Shown: piece by piece, positions 27,451 to 64,000 of the stretch
How the letters are laid out: each line of letters opens with the position of its first letter
How positions within the stretch are numbered: position 1 is the first letter of the stretch
NCBI GenBank assembly: GCA_964035545.1
Contig: OZ037768.1
Span: 9,601,241-9,665,240 of the forward strand
Source of the DNA: Bugula neritina
Taxonomy: Eukaryota > Bryozoa > Gymnolaemata > Cheilostomatida > Bugulidae
DNA length: 64,000 nt
Direction: 5' to 3'
The notes under the pieces: generated by a model
The model's input: the letters and a program-made list of their open reading frames with translations, nothing else
Told to the model about the DNA's origin: nothing
The model's database searches: none
Translations under genes and position numbers: made by a program

Positions 27451-27510
27451 ATGTGCACTCGTCAGATAAATTTGCCACTATAGTGGCAAATTTATCTGAC
27501 GAGTGCACAT
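27451..27510. repeat. Perfect 60-bp palindrome
   Basis: The left arm 27451-27480 (starts ATGTGCACTCGTCAGATAAA) is the exact reverse complement of 27481-27510, with no spacer and the axis between 27480 and 27481. All 30 pairs match. It abuts a (TA)n tract on the left and unique sequence on the right. Confidence 0.97.
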
Positions 27511-27574
27511 GGTTTTTGTGTACGAAACTACTAGTAATAAATGCCATTATATTAATCAAATCTCATTTTATTTC

Positions 27575-27579
<5 letters not shown>

Positions 27580-27662
<83 letters not shown>
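27580..27662. repeat. (TA)n microsatellite
   Basis: Perfect TA dinucleotide repeat of about 80 bp. Open frames made of IYIY across it are artefacts. Confidence 0.97.
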
Positions 27663-27664
<2 letters not shown>

Positions 27665-27791
27665 AAGTAAAAAAAAATGATATATGCTGATAACAGAGGG
27701 GGCTCTGTTTATAGGCCCTCTATGGTATCGAAATATACCAAATGCATATAAGCCCCCTATGAGCAGCCCCCTATGAAACCACATTTAAGAA

Positions 27792-27795
<4 letters not shown>

Positions 27796-27839
<44 letters not shown>
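27796..27839. repeat. (TA)n microsatellite
   Basis: Short TA repeat of about 44 bp. The segment between this tract and the previous one (27663-27795) contains a short direct repeat, GCCCCCTATGA, near 27753-27778. No gene is seen. Confidence 0.9.
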
Positions 27840-27841
<2 letters not shown>

Positions 27842-28408
27842 GAACGTTACGTCAAAAGTTATATATGGTTTAGAGATTTAGTATTACTTGAAAATTTTAT
27901 GTATATAATATTAGCAAAGTTAACCCAATTATTAAGTAAGCTCATTTTTTTGTCAAAATATATAAATATACACCTTATCCTCACCTACCTCCACTCTGTC
28001 ATCTGCTCTGTTCAAGTAGCAGGGAAAATATATAAATATACATATGCATGTATTTATACATATTATACACACATACACATGCATATATAGTATATTTTAT
28101 ATAATATATATAGTATATTTTATATAATATACACATGACATTACATATGAGCACGATATTATTTTTAGATAACCTGCATATTACTTTTTTCAAAAGCAAT
28201 ATAACTATATACTATGGAAACGCCGTGGTAGTGTATGCCTCCTCTTCACTACAGCTTTTAATTGACTGCTTTTTAAAAATTATGCTGTTAATATATCAAT
28301 CAAGCGATACTAGTCATAGTGTTGAAGAGTTATCTCCTTAATCGCACTATTCCGAAACGTTTTCCAAATAGCTACCCCATTAAATTTAGACTTCATAGTG
28401 GAACCGGA

Positions 28409-30433
<2,025 letters not shown>

Positions 30434-30552
30434 GAACCGGAGGGCGAGGCGTTTTGTTTGTTTGTCAGCGATAACAGAATCATTTTCATAGTGACTGATC
30501 TCCTGCAAAATTCATTACTTCACAAGTACTTGCTAAGTGTATCAACGACAAA

Positions 30553-33500
30553 ATGTCTACTGCGTTAGTTTTAAATTTCTTCGAAAGAAACAAAAACTGC
30601 TTTGCAATTTTTGGTGGAGTGGTGTCTTGTATTATAGGAGCAAAATTGTGCTTGCATATTTTGAAAGGAATTCGTTCATTCTTCTTAGCTCCTCTGTTGA
30701 AACTTGGTGTCAATCCCAAAACATTGGGCTCATGGGCTATTGTTACTGGTGCAACGGATGGAATAGGTAAATAAACTAGATGCAGATATTTTATTGTTAA
30801 CCTTGGTACTTTTTAAGCCGTTTATTTTTACTATTAAAATATTTGTTCACAGTTCAAAGTATGCACCCACAGCTTGTAGTTGTAGTTGTACTAGTAGTAG
30901 TTGTACATGTAGTTATACTTATTGTACTAGTAACGACCAGTAAGAGTATTGCTATGACTATGAATATATGATATTTTAAATGTGAATGAATGAATATGAT
31001 ACGTTAAATAATAAATTTAATCATTAATATTCTTATACTATTAGTATTACTAGTATAAGTATATCAAATTCAAAGTGTCATATTGTCAATGTAATTGTCA
31101 ATTAGTATTACTATTATTAATATTATAACTTTAAGTATTAGTTTAAGTATGAGTAGTACTAATAGTAATACTATTACTATTAGTATTAGTATTACTTTTA
31201 GAATTAGTATTACTGTTAGTAAGAATAATACTAAATTATCTAATAATATAAACATAGTTTATTAATTATTAGTTTGCCAGTTGCTAGCCAAGTAATGGAA
31301 GCTAGACCTGTACTGTATGCATAAAAATTTGTCGAGTTTGTATTTTAGTCAATGCAAAAACAAACTTAAGGAAAGCAAATAAAATTGAGTAGCTAAATTT
31401 ATTTTTTATAATCTGAAATGATAAATATATGCCTAATTATAATGAGCTGCAATTTGGAATGCTGTTGATATGATGAAATGTAATAAGTTGACTTGATATA
31501 TAGATAAAAAACACCATCATATAGTTGTGCAAAAGCCAATGGTCGTCGCAAACAACACATGGTGAGTGAACAAGCATTAAACTTCTAGACCCTAAAATTG
31601 AGATGAGAGACATTTTACACCATCAGTCACATTTTTCATTTGCATTATAATAGACTGTGAAGCACAATTTTAGCCCAGGTTATGATAATTAGAATGAGTT
31701 CTAGTGCTTACTATAGTTAACATGGATATTATTGCCATTGGTGCATTATTTTATGATAAGTTACTACGTCTTGCTTGCTCTTTAAATAAATTTGCTTGAA
31801 TAGGTACTAAAAGTTTTGTATGTGAAATCGTGATGGTTGATAACTTGCCAGGCTTTAAATAAAGTAGTGGTAGAATTGTAACTTTTGAGGCATGCTACAG
31901 TTATCTGAAAATTTTTAGTGCCAAGTATTTTTTATTATGGTGATGCAACTATTTTTTAGCTTCATCTAGTCTTAAATTTTTAACCTGAATAATTTTTGAA
32001 GTCCACAATTTTAGTTTTAAATTCTTCTTGCTTTTGTTTACTCTAATTTGAATTCAACTGGGACATTGTGAAATTGTCAATGAATACTTATAGCAATGCA
32101 TATAATGTATACTTACTGTGCTCCTAAATGCACCTAGTTGAAAAAAGAAACTTAACTCTTGATTTAAATAAAATAAAAAATATGGGGTTGGTAAAATTGG
32201 TAAAAAAATTTCAACAACTGGAAAACCTTTCAATTGTAAAGCATTTTAAAAGTAACAGGATTTGTATTTATTCTTAAACTTTAACTACCGTTCTATATTA
32301 ACAACCACTGACATTAACTAATTGCATTGATAAATCTTATATATTCACCGTGTTACAGAAAAGTAGTTCTCACCAACTACTTTGGTGAAAGTTCGCAAAC
32401 ACTCAGTTCATTAGATATTTTGCAGTATGTTCATAGCTTATGATTAGTATGGAATCAGGAGAGCTTTAAATTATACTATATTTATTATATAATACAATAT
32501 GAAATAAAAATAGGTATAATATTACCTGCATCTGTCAAAGCATGTGGTAGAAAACTTGTGTGGCAACAAACTGATTCTACTTATGTAATAAAATTGTTGT
32601 AAACGAAGTTTTTCTAGGGAAATCTTGAATAAAGCATAAGGCTGCTACTGCGACTAAGAATTTTCTAGAAAATAGATGATTTACTAATGCAACAGTTTAC
32701 AACATCACATTGATCATTACTTCAGTCTATGTCACGTATACACACAAGTAATGTGTGATATTGTACAGCTGTGTGACACACTAGCTATGTTTATAATATT
32801 GTGTACATTTTTAGCTAGGCTCAGATTTGGTTCAGTTAGTAAACCTGTGAAATGATGAAGTGTTTTTTTCTCACAGCAATAAAAATGCTAACACCACCAT
32901 TTTAAAATATTATGAAGCAACTTCGAAAATCTTAGCTTAAAAAATTGTCAATTCGCCAAGTTTAGACTTCAAACTTTCTTGCTTGTCAAATACACCCTAA
33001 GTTATGCTCATCTTGTCTAAATAAAATATAATTTCAAACACTTCTACATCTAAAGCTAAAGACAACAAAAACTCCATAATAATATTTCAACTTGTAAACC
33101 TAAAAAGTTTGCCTTTTTTCAGGTAAAGCCTATGCTATTGCCTTAGCGAAGAAGGGTATGAACATCGTGCTCATTAGTAGAACAGACAGTAAACTCACTG
33201 CTACTGCTGAGGAGATTAAGTCCATAGCTGAGGTGCGAACCAAATGTGTGTCAATTGATTTCTCCGAAGGCATTGAAATATACAAATCTATCGAGGATGC
33301 TTTAGAAGGGTTAGATATTGGAGTTCTTGTGAATAATGTCGGTGCTTCATACGACTACCCAGAATTCTTTCATCAGCTTCCTGACGGGTGAGTAGTTGAT
33401 AAATAAAACTACTGTGCTTTATTGTAGGGTTTTTAATGTACTAAACTGTTCACCGATAATATATGAAACATTACTTGTTGCCAATTCCATTAAAAATTAA

Positions 33501-35024
33501 AACTTATCATTACAACTATGGATGGTACTATACCATTTAACGATTATCTACGAAGCATTATTACTAATTCCATATAAAATTTAGTTGTTTCAAATTTTTT
33601 CTGCAGAAAGAACATGATGAAGAAAATTCTCAACATCAATATATTTTCTGTAACATACATGACATCCATTGTACTTCCCAAAATGGTGGACAAGCGTAAA
33701 GGTGCAATCGTGAATGTGGGATCAGCATCTTGTTTTGGATTTCCTCTCCTCACTGTCTACTCCGCTACTAAGGCCTATGTTCATTCTTTCTCTCAAAATC
33801 TTGCTGCAGAATATTCTGACAAAGGTATGTTGTAAATGTTATTAGATATTATAACAAATGAGGCTTTTGGTTGTTCACGCATAGGCATATTTATTTTACT
33901 TTAATAATGCTGGTACATTATTAAGTTCGAAAAATCAATCATTTAAAAAATAATTTAAGTTGCAGTTGATAATTAGTTGCTGGTGAAAAAGGTAGTGTTT
34001 TAATTTTAGGAATCATTGTTCAATCAGTATTCCCTCATCATGTTTCAACAAAGATGTCAAAAATGCGCCCATCATTTTCTTCTCCTACTGCTACTAAGTA
34101 TGCAAACTCGCTCCTCGCTACACTGGGAGTTGAAGCGGAGACTACTGGATGTTTTTCCCATTGGCTAATAGGTTCCTTTGCGCATGATCTTTTGTCCCGA
34201 AATTTGCTTTTCATAGGGGCTAAGTCCATGGCTTTAAATGTTAGATCGAGGGCTTTGAAAAGAAAAGCTGCTAAAAAAGAATAACTACATTTCCTATCTA
34301 CTAGATGTGTGAATTTGATTAGACTAGCTTGACTTTATATCACTATTGCTTATTTACTGTTATATTAGAAACATTTCATGATATTTGTTGTAACTTGTAA
34401 CTAAATTTGAATAAAACATTTTAGCATTCGTTTTTTATAATCAATAAAGTTATTAATTCATCAAAATATTGCTTTTTAATACAGCATTCTGTCAATGCAA
34501 GTTATATATTCATATTAATTTTAACTACTATAGTATTACAAAAATTAGAACCAAGAAGTCATTCTAAAGTTTCAACAATTGTTTCATTTGGTCAGATGGA
34601 ATAAAAAGGTAATTAAGTTGTCAATAGTAGATCATGGACATACAATTGCTACATGTTCACTGTAATGCATATTATGTGCAATACAAATTGTGCAGACAAA
34701 TCCTAATTTCATTTTAGTGTTGGTTATGTTACCCTTTCAGGTATTATCATACAGTCACTCATGCCAGGATTTATTACAACAAAACTTTCTGGAATCAAAA
34801 GATCTTCACTGTTTGTTCCCACACCAGATGTGTATGTAAATTGTGCCATTGAGAGTATTGGTAATGATTCTGCAACATATGGTTACTGGTCTCATAGCTT
34901 AATGATGTTATGCATCAGCTTAATTAAAATGATGCCGAGATCATTTTACTTGCCGAAGTATCTTAGAGCAATGGAGAATCAAGGCAAAATGAACAAGGAG
35001 AGGAAAGCAGCAAAGAAACAATGA
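30553..35024 (+). CDS. Very-long-chain 3-oxoacyl-CoA reductase / 17-beta-hydroxysteroid dehydrogenase 12-like
   Basis: Shared exons 30553-30766, 33123-33387 and 33607-33824 splice to either 34010-34284 (isoform a, 323 residues) or 34741-35024 (isoform b, 326 residues). The family reduces 3-ketoacyl-CoA in the ER fatty-acid elongation cycle with NADPH, and some members also act on steroids. Residues 16-38 form a hydrophobic N-terminal membrane segment. A Rossmann dinucleotide-binding motif TGATDGIGK follows, split by intron 1, then NNVG (with the family-typical ASYDYPEFF after it) and the catalytic YSATK preceded by a serine-containing INV-like strand (VNVGSAS). The length is close to human HSD17B12 (312). 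Both C-termini end in a lysine-rich KAAKK tail, similar to the ER-retention tail of the family but not a strict KKXX motif. A hAT-like element sits about 110 bp upstream of the ATG, so the promoter and 5' UTR are very short or run into the transposon. Confidence 0.92.
30870..31260. repeat. Low-complexity TAGTAT/ACTAGT tract in reductase intron 1
   Basis: Imperfect runs of GTAGTT, TTAGTATTAC and related words, like those at 37640-38100. No coding content. Confidence 0.6.
34010..34284 (+). CDS. Alternative last exon a of the reductase gene
   Basis: The acceptor TTTTAG precedes 34010. The exon continues codon phase 1 from 33824 and encodes GIIVQSVFPHHVSTKMSKMR through to KAAKKE and TAA. Poly(A) signals follow at 34410 and 34443. 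It is homologous to exon b over its whole length, with the same start (GII-QS), the same phase and nearly the same end, indicating tandem duplication of the terminal exon. Confidence 0.88.
34410..34448 (+). promoter_or_regulatory. Poly(A) signals for reductase isoform a
   Basis: AATAAA at 34410-34415 and again at 34443-34448, about 130-160 bp past the isoform a stop and well before exon b. They support a separate 3' end for isoform a. Confidence 0.6.
34741..35024 (+). CDS. Alternative last exon b of the reductase gene
   Basis: A strong acceptor (CCCTTTCAG) precedes 34741. The exon takes the same phase-1 input and encodes GIIIQSLMPGFITTKLSGIK through to KAAKKQ and TGA. AATAAA lies at 35070-35075. 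The PTPDVYVNCAI and GYWSHSLM segments look closer to vertebrate HSD17B12 than the corresponding part of exon a does, so b is probably the ancestral form (inference). Confidence 0.9.
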
Positions 35025-35069
35025 TGCGAATGCATGGCTGCCCAACAATACAGAGTACTTTTATTTCAT

Positions 35070-35075
35070 AATAAA
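35070..35075 (+). promoter_or_regulatory. Poly(A) signal for reductase isoform b
   Basis: AATAAA 46 bp after the TGA stop of exon b. Confidence 0.6.
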
Positions 35076-35278
35076 TTAATTTTGCTTAGACTATTTACTA
35101 GAAATACCTGCAATAAGAGAGTTTGGAAAAGCCTCTGATCTAGTTGGGAAACATTGCAGAATAAGTTATCCAAAATTTTCAATGAAGCTTTAAACCAAAA
35201 TCCATAGACAATTTAAGAATAGACTGATGCAAACTCTGTTTTGTACACTTGATGATTCACATTTTTAATTTGTAATTT

Positions 35279-35284
35279 TTTATT
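35279..35284 (-). promoter_or_regulatory. Poly(A) signal of ITPA
   Basis: Minus-strand AATAAA about 40 bp past the ITPA stop. The signals of the convergent reductase and ITPA genes are only about 200 bp apart. Confidence 0.55.
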
Positions 35285-35321
35285 AAGGAAAATTAAATAC
35301 ATGTATGAATACAAAAATTTC

Positions 35322-37126
35322 TTATGAAGTGAAAAAACTCTTGAGTTTGTTTAATGCTCGTGCTCTATGAGATATGCTATTTTTCACAGATGGCTGCATT
35401 TCTGCAAATGTTTCATTAAAATCGTCTGGCTGAAAACATGGATCCCAGCCAAATTTTGTTGAACCTCTAGGACTAACTATCTTTCCCGGACATTTACCGC
35501 AAAACACAGATATGTCTTTTCCAGGTCCTTCAGAGTAACCAAATGTGCACATTGCATAAGCTGATTTATCCTCAAACCCGTGAAGCATGGTGTACAAACC
35601 TGAAAATTTAGCAATTGGCAACTTATAAAATGCACTTAAGGGAGTATTTTGGGATCTCTCTAAACTTTATAAATTTGCTTATAACTATTAACCACTCATA
35701 TCAGCAAATTAATTTAATATCATAAAAAATTGTTGGACTAACCAGTGTGTCTCTCTGTAAGAAGACATCAGTACATATACATAATTTGGTGTTTTTAGAT
35801 GATTTAAACTAGGGCGCAAACTCAATGGGGCACTTCCTTTGTAGTTTAAATCTAATTTTGTGACTAACCTAATGACTCAGTAATTAATTGTGAATTTCAA
35901 TAGCCAGATCAACAATAGCACTTTATTTTCTGGATTATCAGGTCCCCAGAACAATTGAGAGGCATGTGAAATATTGCAATTTTTAATGGTACAAATTCTA
36001 GTATAACTTCATAGCATGACAAATTGGTGGATTATGTATGGAGTAAAGCAATCACATTTTAAGGCCACACGAAAATTCCAATCTTGAGATAAATAAAAAT
36101 CTGCTTCTCTAAACCCAACATATGACTTAGATATAATTACCTAACTATTTTTAAAAAATTAAAAACAATTGATAATTGCTACTAGTAATGCAACAGTATA
36201 TCTTTATAAATTACAAACACTAGCAACCATTGAGTTTAAAATTTTTCTTGGTAGAAACATGTTATTGCACCAACAGTAATCTAGTTCTTAGAAACCTGAT
36301 AATCTGTTAAATTATGACTTGAATAATTTCAAAAACAGTTTTTAGTTTTTAAAATGATAATTACTAGGAATCTACAAATTTGCAACAGCTCATCTTGAAC
36401 AAAACCAAATTTATTAAGATAGCAATTGGAAACAGCGAAAAAGGGGGTGGGTAAAGATTAAGTTTTTGCATTTAGTAATAAATTCATCAATATCTTGTAA
36501 AGATTATCTTTCAATCTTGCCATATTTAATTAGGATGTATTTCCAGGGGATTTTTTTCAGATATGCTATGATGGGGGATTAGCCATTATGACTATTGTCA
36601 TCACTCAAAAAATGTTGAATAGTCCAAACTTCATAAAAATGAAAAATTGACAGTATGCCTGGTTTTAAATTTCCTCTGGGCTAATGCAAAATACTCACCC
36701 TCTGGTCCAATTTTTTCCAGAAACCATTTTATATAAGGTCCAGGCATGCCACCAAGAGCATTGAAACAAAGACAAGTGTCTTCTATAAGTACAGGACCTT
36801 GAACTATTTTTGCAGCTTCCTCACATTTCTGTCTAACAATTTCCTCTGGCTCACCTTGATATTCAGGCAGGTTCAGCTTTTTATTGACAAACTACGATAA
36901 TACCAATACTAAACTATAAATTGAACCAGATATTAAATGCATGGGCAGTGATGCTGTCAAAACTATACAGATGAGCCAGTGTGCCTTGTAGCTACTATAG
37001 TTTTGGCAACAGACACGTGAATAAAGACTAGCTGCTTTTACTCACATTTACCGAAGACCCAAGGATACTGGCAACTTCTTCCAATTTATTTTTGTTTCCT
37101 GTGACGAAGGTAATTACTCTGGACAT
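35322..37126 (-). CDS. ITPA: Inosine triphosphate pyrophosphatase (ITPase)
   Basis: Three minus-strand exons, 37126-37052, 36891-36699 and 35599-35322, join in phase to give 181 residues (human ITPA has 194). The enzyme hydrolyses ITP, dITP and XTP to monophosphates and pyrophosphate in the cytosol, keeping deaminated purines out of nucleic acids. Family hallmarks are all present: [11 protein letters not shown] near residues 8-18 (phosphate binding), [11 protein letters not shown], the metal-binding acidic motif [61 protein letters not shown] (substrate pocket) and the C-terminal SHRARAL. The first residues are shorter than in vertebrates, starting [11 protein letters not shown] directly. The gene is complete, with no sign of decay. 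It is transcribed toward the reductase gene and in the same direction as the dynein gene. Confidence 0.97.
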
Positions 37127-37639
37127 CTTTTGGTAACTTATTTTCTATTTCATCTGAAACTGAAATTCCACAAAGTTATTTATTATTGCACACGTATACA
37201 CTTATAAGATGTTTTTTTTTCAGGTAACTATAGAAAAACTACAAAGCGCTGCTTGTTGAAAATTGCTTTTTAGAGCTATAACCCATAAGCATATGTGCCC
37301 AATTCATTATTACTATTAGGTTCAAATATTCATAATACTATAGTGGTTGCTGCAGCTTAATTATTCCCATGTACTTATAAACTAAATATAACATACAAAT
37401 TGTCAATAATATGACTATAATAGTAGGCTACTGCAAGGACTATAACTATGCCTATAGGGTATAGCCTATAGCCCTATACTATAGGCTATGACTATAACTA
37501 TAAGTAATATTATAACTTATAAGTATAAGATTAGGACTGAGACTTCAATTCCATAATGCTACAAGACATGCTTATTTCAATTTGTTAGCATTTCACTAAC
37601 TTAATTACTGATACTAGTTACTAGTTAGTAGTTACTAGA

Positions 37640-38100
37640 CTATAGCTTTTACTTTCTGGTACAGTATTACTAGTACTACTACTAGCGGCAGTAGTAGTAC
37701 TAGTAGAAGTAGTAGAAGTGGTGGGGAGGTGGTGGTGGTAGTAGTTGTGCTAGTACTACTACTACTAGTACTAGTAGTAGTAGTGCTAGTAGTACTCTAA
37801 TAGTAGTAGTAGTGCTAGTACTAGTAGTACAAGTACTAGTATTACTATTAGTATTACTATTACTATTAGTATTGCATTTACTAGTAGAGTACTAGTACTA
37901 ATAGTAATAGTAATACTAAGTCTAATACTAATACTAATAGTAATAGTAATACTAATACTATTAGCATTGCTAATAATAATCAAATTACTATTACTGTATC
38001 ACTATTAGTATTACTATTATTATTAGTGACTAATACTAATAGTAATACTAATACTAATGTCTAATACTAATAGTATTATATTTACTATGATTAAATATTA
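37640..38100. repeat. Triplet-like low-complexity block (ACT/AGT/AAT)
   Basis: A long run of ACTAGT, AGTAGT, TACTATTAG and AATACT words upstream of ITPA, with many short palindromes such as ACTAGT. Word usage shifts from ACT/AGT-rich (37660-37830) to AATACT/ATTAGT-rich (37840-38070). It is non-coding; open frames here only repeat S/T/I/V. Confidence 0.75.
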
Positions 38101-39772
38101 ATAATAATAATAAATTTGAATTACAGCTACTCAGCTAGACTAGAGTTACTGTTGGACAAAGAGTTAAAATAATAAATACAATAAGAAAGACAACATCTCA
38201 AAATTCATTAAGTTAAACATAAAACATATCACATTATACACATTAAACTTGAATTAATTCGAAATTAAAATATATTATTAAAGTTGGAAATAATCATTTT
38301 ATGAACCAAATCATTGAAATTTTCACATTGTGAAAAAAAAGAATGAAGTATAATTTGATACACTGTCCTGTAGCTAGTGGTTAGTTATACTAATAGCCAA
38401 AGTTTGTCATAAAGTTCTCTCTGACACATGGCGCACACTAAAAAAGTAAGACAACTCCATATCCATAAAATAATTCACGAAGACTATTTAGGTAACAAAT
38501 AACTCTAATGTGATTGTAATTTGAAGCCTATGATACAGTGCTAACAATCTGGCATATTATTACCATTCAGACTTTATTAAGCGGTCAAATGTCAACCCAT
38601 CGTTTTTCAGAACCAGTCTATTTTGTTTGCAGGTGAATTGGACAATATTCTGCCCTGTGTAAATTATGATGAAAAATAGGGAATATCGGTCAGTTGAATA
38701 AAGAAAAAAGTGAAAATATCTTTTGAAATTTTGCTGCACTTCAGAATTTTATTTGCCCCTCAGTTAGTCATGATTAAAGTAGGGTGCTTATAATAGCACA
38801 TGTATAGTTTCAAACTGTGCGTTAATTAATAATTGAATATTGCAACCTCGCTATTGGCATTTGTGCTGACAAATTAGTTCGATTTAAACAGCATTCATAA
38901 GAGTATTATCTCCAGTTTTTATTTACTGGCTTGTCACTGCTGGCACTACCTTGAATTTTAACAATAACTGAACTACCTTTAAACAAGCTGTAGCAAGGTG
39001 ATCCAACTTACTGCATTGCTTTTGAAAGTAATGTTAAAGTTTGACTATCTCTATATATCACAAAATTTGAATGTGCAGCCCTCCTCGTGCTCACTCTACA
39101 TAACATAGATTACTGGAGGTGTATAGAATAAACAAAATTCATATGTGACTTATAAAAGATATTTGCTATAGACTAGCAGAACCTTATTAAGTACAGATTT
39201 AAATTAAACTAGTATTATTAAATTAAACTTGTATTATTCACAACTGACACAACACACTGTGTAATTAGTATATTGGAGTACATTTTGTAATTGTGTATTA
39301 ATAAACTTTGCTTATAAAGTATTACCACATCATGTTTTATCACTTATATATTATTAGGCAGGTGTGTATCACAAACAATATAAAAGAACCAATAGATAGC
39401 TAAAGAATAAATAAATTACAATGATATTAAATAACACTATAAATATTGAGAAAGTAGAAGAGTGGACGGCAGAAGTGTAAAAACTTTGATATCACCAGCA
39501 GCAGTAAAATTGCTTATAAAAACTGGATAGGATTGTAGTCACTAACATCCACATGGAAAGTGATACATATTACAATACATCACATGTGTATAAAATGGTC
39601 ATGATATCACAGAATAAAGTATAAAGAGATCAAGAAAAAACATATTAAGTTATAATACTAGTCATTTTATAAGATGGTGCTAACAGCATATAATAAATTT
39701 GTGGTAGATAAATCAAGCTTAGCTAGGCTTACAACATATTGTAAGGGTAAGTATGGCAATAGAGTGTCAGAT
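38101..39772. other. Intergenic region between ITPA and the dynein 3' end
   Basis: AT-rich sequence with no gene supported. It should contain the dynein 3' UTR and part of the ITPA upstream region. A minus-strand AATAAA at 39772-39777 overlaps the dynein stop codon, and I could not pick a downstream poly(A) site with confidence. Confidence 0.45.
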
Positions 39773-63873
<24,101 letters not shown>

Positions 63874-64000
63874 CTGATGAAACAGAAAAGCATTACATGA
63901 ACTGTTGAATGTCTGAAACACTATGATTTTTCCAATTTTGAAAACATTTAGGCTAACCAAAGCCTGGTGTAATTAATATATACATTTATTAAAAAATTTT

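Noticed and set aside
28135-28341. 68-residue plus-strand frame left of the hAT-like element
   Set aside because: No family resemblance, no splice or promoter support, and AT-driven composition.

Overview
This window is nuclear DNA from an animal with motile cilia, very probably an invertebrate and possibly a lophotrochozoan; the lineage is inference. It is strongly AT-rich. Its genes are split into many exons by GT-AG introns, and it carries eukaryotic tRNA genes (one with an intron), tRNA-derived SINEs, a LINE remnant, DNA-transposon footprints and long microsatellites. No operon, CRISPR or prokaryotic feature is present. Gene models were built by hand: each exon was joined to the next only where the splice sites and codon phase agree, and the products match well-known families.

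Layout. 1-3102: no gene recognised. 3103-13996 (+): 12-exon MFS transporter of the MFSD4 / sodium-dependent glucose transporter 1 type, with a perfect 12-bp minisatellite in intron 5. 15138-21388 (-): ELK-type ETS transcription factor (ternary complex factor), with a SINE in its first coding intron. 21409-28408: gene-poor and AT-rich, holding a nested palindrome inside an LTR-like block, a LINE reverse-transcriptase remnant, (TA)n tracts and a perfect 60-bp palindrome. 28409-30433: a fold-back hAT-like DNA transposon with an exact 8-bp target duplication, inserted about 110 bp upstream of the next gene. 30553-35024 (+): very-long-chain 3-oxoacyl-CoA reductase / 17-beta-HSD type 12 gene with two alternative last exons. 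35322-37126 (-): complete ITPA gene, convergent with the reductase. 37127-39772: intergenic, with a triplet-like low-complexity block. 39773 to beyond 64000 (-): the 3' two thirds of an axonemal outer-arm dynein heavy chain of the DNAH5/DNAH8 type. This part has 46 exons, two of them an equal-length, apparently mutually exclusive pair. The dynein introns also hold a tRNA-Leu(CAA), a tRNA-Asp(GTC) and two more SINE copies.

The genes are unrelated in function: sugar transport, MAPK-responsive transcription, fatty-acid elongation, nucleotide-pool cleaning and ciliary motility. The most notable signals are the two exon duplications that would diversify protein products (dynein AAA3-AAA4 linker; reductase C-terminus) and the hAT-like element with an AT-only core next to the reductase promoter.
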